A stretch of 35,269 bases of DNA from an uncultured Paracoccaceae bacterium. Its GTDB lineage: Bacteria; Pseudomonadota; Alphaproteobacteria; Rhodobacterales; Rhodobacteraceae. Position 1 is the stretch's first letter, and each line of letters starts with the position of its first letter. The translations under genes were made by a program, and so were the position numbers. The notes beneath the pieces were generated by a model. It made no database searches. It had not been told where the DNA came from and saw only the letters and a list, made by a program, of their open reading frames with translations. Below, one piece after another: positions 33,810 through 35,269 of this stretch. The stretch spans positions 1 to 35,269 of the forward strand of contig CALAXT010000059.1 in NCBI GenBank assembly GCA_937895435.1, given 5' to 3'.

Positions 33810-34127
33810 TCAGACAGCGCAATCACGGCAAAAAGGCGTGGCGGGCAGTGTGTCAAGACGTTCGTCCGAAACCTTTTGTCCGCAGGTCACACAAATGCCA
33901 TAGCTGCCATCTGCAATCCGGCCAAGCGCCGCCTCAATCTGGCGCATTTCAGATTGCCCGGATTGGCCCATCCCCTCTAACACTTCGTCGCCTTCACGCT
34001 CGGCGGCCAGATCATCCCAATCTTTGGTATCGTGGTCCTCCAACTCAGTTTCAATATGGTGCAGACGGGCATTCAAAAAAGCGTGCCGGGCTTCCAGTTG
34101 GGTTTTGCGCGTTGAAATTGGGGTCAT
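33810..34127 (-). CDS. DksA/TraR-family zinc-finger protein
   Basis: 105 residues. A helical N-terminal hairpin (about 8-70, Glu/Asp-rich) leads to a C4 zinc finger with C79, C82, C100 and C103 (CVTC ... CRDC), the DksA/TraR pattern. It is shorter than E. coli DksA (151) and lacks the exact DxxDxA tip, so it is probably a DksA-like paralog that binds in the RNA polymerase secondary channel; function is inferred from family. ATG 34127 follows a strong AGGAGG. Its promoter was not clearly found in the 176-base gap to the next gene. Confidence 0.86.
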   Translation of the reverse strand: MTPISTRKTQLEARHAFLNARLHHIETELEDHDTKDWDDLAAEREGDEVLEGMGQSGQSEMRQIEAALGRIADGSYGICVTCGQKVSDERLDTLPATPFCRDCAV

Positions 34128-34303
34128 GTTCCGGCCCTCCTTGCCGATGTGTTGCAGCTTTAATTTACACCGACATCGGGCGAGCTGCTTTGATGAAAGT
34201 CAAGCTTTTCATAACAGACTTTGTCGGGCGGGCTCTTTTCTCACTGTGGCAAATGCAGTATACCATGCCAAAATGTTGTCGATGGATAGAACAAGGACAA
34301 AAG

Positions 34304-34735
34304 ATGGATATCCGCACGCTGACCGACGCTTACGCCGTTTCCCCGCAGATCACGCCAGAAGACGTCGACGCGATCAAAGCGGCGGGTTTTACCACCATCA
34401 TCTGTAACCGCCCCGATGCTGAGGTCCCCCCCGCGTTTCAGGCTGCAGCCATTGGCGCAGTGGCCTCTGCTGCTGGATTGGCCTTTGTGATCAACCCGGT
34501 CATAGGTGGCGCGCTGACGATGGAAAACGTGACAGCCCAGGCTGATGCCCAAGCCCACTCAACCGGTCCGGTGCTGGCCTATTGCGCCTCGGGCAACCGC
34601 TCGTCAATCGTTTGGGCGCTGAGCCAGGCTGGCAAAGCAAGTGCCGATGATCTGATCAGCGCAGGAGCCCGTTGGGGATATATGTTGGAAGGCCTCCGCC
34701 CTCAGATTGAGGCGCTCGCCGCACGAAACGCCTAA
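34304..34735 (+). CDS. DUF442/TIGR01244-family phosphatase- or rhodanese-like protein
   Basis: 143 residues from ATG 34304, which has AGGA 6-9 bases upstream; a longer open frame back to 33848 overlaps the DksA-like gene and is not credible. The fold is a protein-phosphatase-like domain (Blh N-terminal/DUF442). The catalytic loop is YCASGNRSS with C94 and R99, a C-x4-R loop as in rhodaneses and DUF442 proteins, and an early FTTIICNRPDAEVPP is characteristic. It may handle sulfane sulfur or phosphate; the related Blh protein is linked to sulfide detoxification. It is convergent with the flagellar gene on the right. Confidence 0.83.
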   Translation: MDIRTLTDAYAVSPQITPEDVDAIKAAGFTTIICNRPDAEVPPAFQAAAIGAVASAAGLAFVINPVIGGALTMENVTAQADAQAHSTGPVLAYCASGNRSSIVWALSQAGKASADDLISAGARWGYMLEGLRPQIEALAARNA

Positions 34736-34751
34736 ATCCCCCAACGGGGAT
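34736..34751. terminator. Weak hairpin between convergent genes
   Basis: ATCCCC (34736-34741), loop CAAC, GGGGAT (34746-34751) form a perfect 6-bp stem with CCTTTG after it. It sits between the DUF442 gene and the flagellar gene and could terminate both. The U-run is short. Confidence 0.4.
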
Positions 34752-34765
34752 CCTTTGACAGTGGG

Positions 34766-35269
34766 TCAGGCCACTGCGGTCTGCGACGGCAGTTTGGTGA
34801 GAGGGGCGGCGTCCATCTTGGCATCTGCCGTCTCTCCGCTGGCCTCGGACAAACGCACGGCTTTTTGGTGCTTGCTTTGACCCAAACGACCATGCCCAAT
34901 CAACTTTTGGTTCGCGCCTTCCAGCCGAATTCTATCGAGTTGTGCGTTTGGCAGTGCCAACAGATCGCCTGGCTTTAAAGCAGCCAAATGCGCCAAGGTT
35001 AAAGACTGACGATGCAGCACAGCGTCAATCTGAACCGAGGCCGCCAAAACAGATTTTTCAAGCGCCATACTCCACCCTGGGTTGGCCTGCTTGGCAGGGG
35101 CGGGCAAAGAAGGCAGTGGCGGCGTGCCACGGCCTTTGGCAGGCAAAGCCAACATCAAAGCCCCTGTGCGCGCGCCCATCGAGATATTTAGCGAAACGCG
35201 AAACACACGATAGCTGGTTTCCTCTAATAACATCCCCAAGGGCCGCGGATCATCAATAAACGACGCATA
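34766..35269 (-). CDS. FliM/FliN-family flagellar motor switch protein, C-terminal part
   Basis: The frame is open across the right edge, so the gene is cut; about 167 residues are visible. The C-terminal half carries a SpoA/FliMN domain: LAASVQIDAVLHRQSLTLAHLAALKPGDLLALPNA is the diagnostic segment (LAHLAALKPGDLLALP is the core), with a tail of about 40 polar residues. The FliM and FliN proteins form the C-ring that switches rotation. The apparent internal TTG/ATG starts near 35233-35239 are not needed because no stop lies upstream. In Roseobacter species flagellar genes are under CtrA control, which fits the box at the left end only loosely. FliM versus FliN cannot be settled from this part. 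Confidence 0.72.
   Translation of the reverse strand, partial: YASFIDDPRPLGMLLEETSYRVFRVSLNISMGARTGALMLALPAKGRGTPPLPSLPAPAKQANPGWSMALEKSVLAASVQIDAVLHRQSLTLAHLAALKPGDLLALPNAQLDRIRLEGANQKLIGHGRLGQSKHQKAVRLSEASGETADAKMDAAPLTKLPSQTAVA

Noticed and set aside
33848-34303. Upstream extension of the DUF442 frame
   Set aside because: It overlaps the DksA-like gene on the other strand and lacks family similarity; ATG 34304 with AGGA fits the known family start.
1-35269. Search by eye for tRNA, rRNA, CRISPR arrays, IS elements, attachment sites and replication origins
   Set aside because: No tRNA-like cloverleaf, repeated spacer array, transposase-like protein or direct-repeat boundary was recognised. 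The window reads as ordinary chromosome.

Overview
The window looks like chromosome of a Rhodobacteraceae (Roseobacter-group) alphaproteobacterium. This rests on gene content rather than on any marker gene: a trgA/trgB/cysK tellurite-resistance-type block next to cfa and a photolyase, marine-type dimethylglycine-dehydrogenase-like and MttB-like genes, a perfect CtrA-type box, and a FliM/FliN-family gene at the right edge. Coding density is high, there are no rRNA, tRNA, CRISPR or IS sequences that I can see, and no stretch longer than about 270 bases lacks a gene.

Left part (1-11.4 kb, all on the minus strand). The 5' end of a membrane-anchored PAS-type sensor runs off the left edge and carries a CtrA box upstream. 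Next come an RsmB-like rRNA methyltransferase and a YtcJ-like amidohydrolase that overlap by four bases. Then follows a one-carbon catabolic operon, transcribed from about 11.2 kb down to 3.66 kb: an FAD/GcvT demethylating dehydrogenase, a zinc homocysteine S-methyltransferase, a second FAD/GcvT dehydrogenase and a non-pyrrolysine MttB-family methyltransferase. The set suggests stepwise demethylation of a quaternary or N-methylated amine such as glycine betaine, with methyl groups going to homocysteine, tetrahydrofolate and possibly a corrinoid. A divergent LysR regulator (11379) probably controls it. Its own promoter contains a T-N11-A palindrome, and the operon's predicted start lies in a separate perfect palindrome.

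Middle part (12.4-20.4 kb). This is a mosaic of small housekeeping units: a beta-hydroxyacid dehydrogenase, then on the minus strand an overlapping HAD phosphatase, rsmD and ferredoxin-reductase-type FAD oxidoreductase, a divergent peroxiredoxin, a pterin dehydratase and methionine aminopeptidase, and on the plus strand a tightly overlapping molybdopterin-binding (CinA-N) protein, GNAT acetyltransferase and OmpA-like protein.

Right part (20.4-35.3 kb). A minus-strand stress block reads photolyase, CFA-type lipid methyltransferase, trgA, trgB (GGCT-like plus NUDIX fusion), cysK and a large MscS channel. It resembles the trgAB/cysK tellurite-resistance and phrA/cfaA photo-oxidative-stress genes known from Rhodobacter sphaeroides. 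Beyond it are a class V aminotransferase, an orphan polyamine-type binding protein with a clear terminator, an MprF-like lipid lysyltransferase/flippase, a DksA-like zinc-finger protein, a DUF442 phosphatase/sulfurtransferase-like protein and the C-terminal part of a FliM/FliN-family protein cut by the right edge.

All functional names come from reading motifs and family resemblance by eye; no database search was run.
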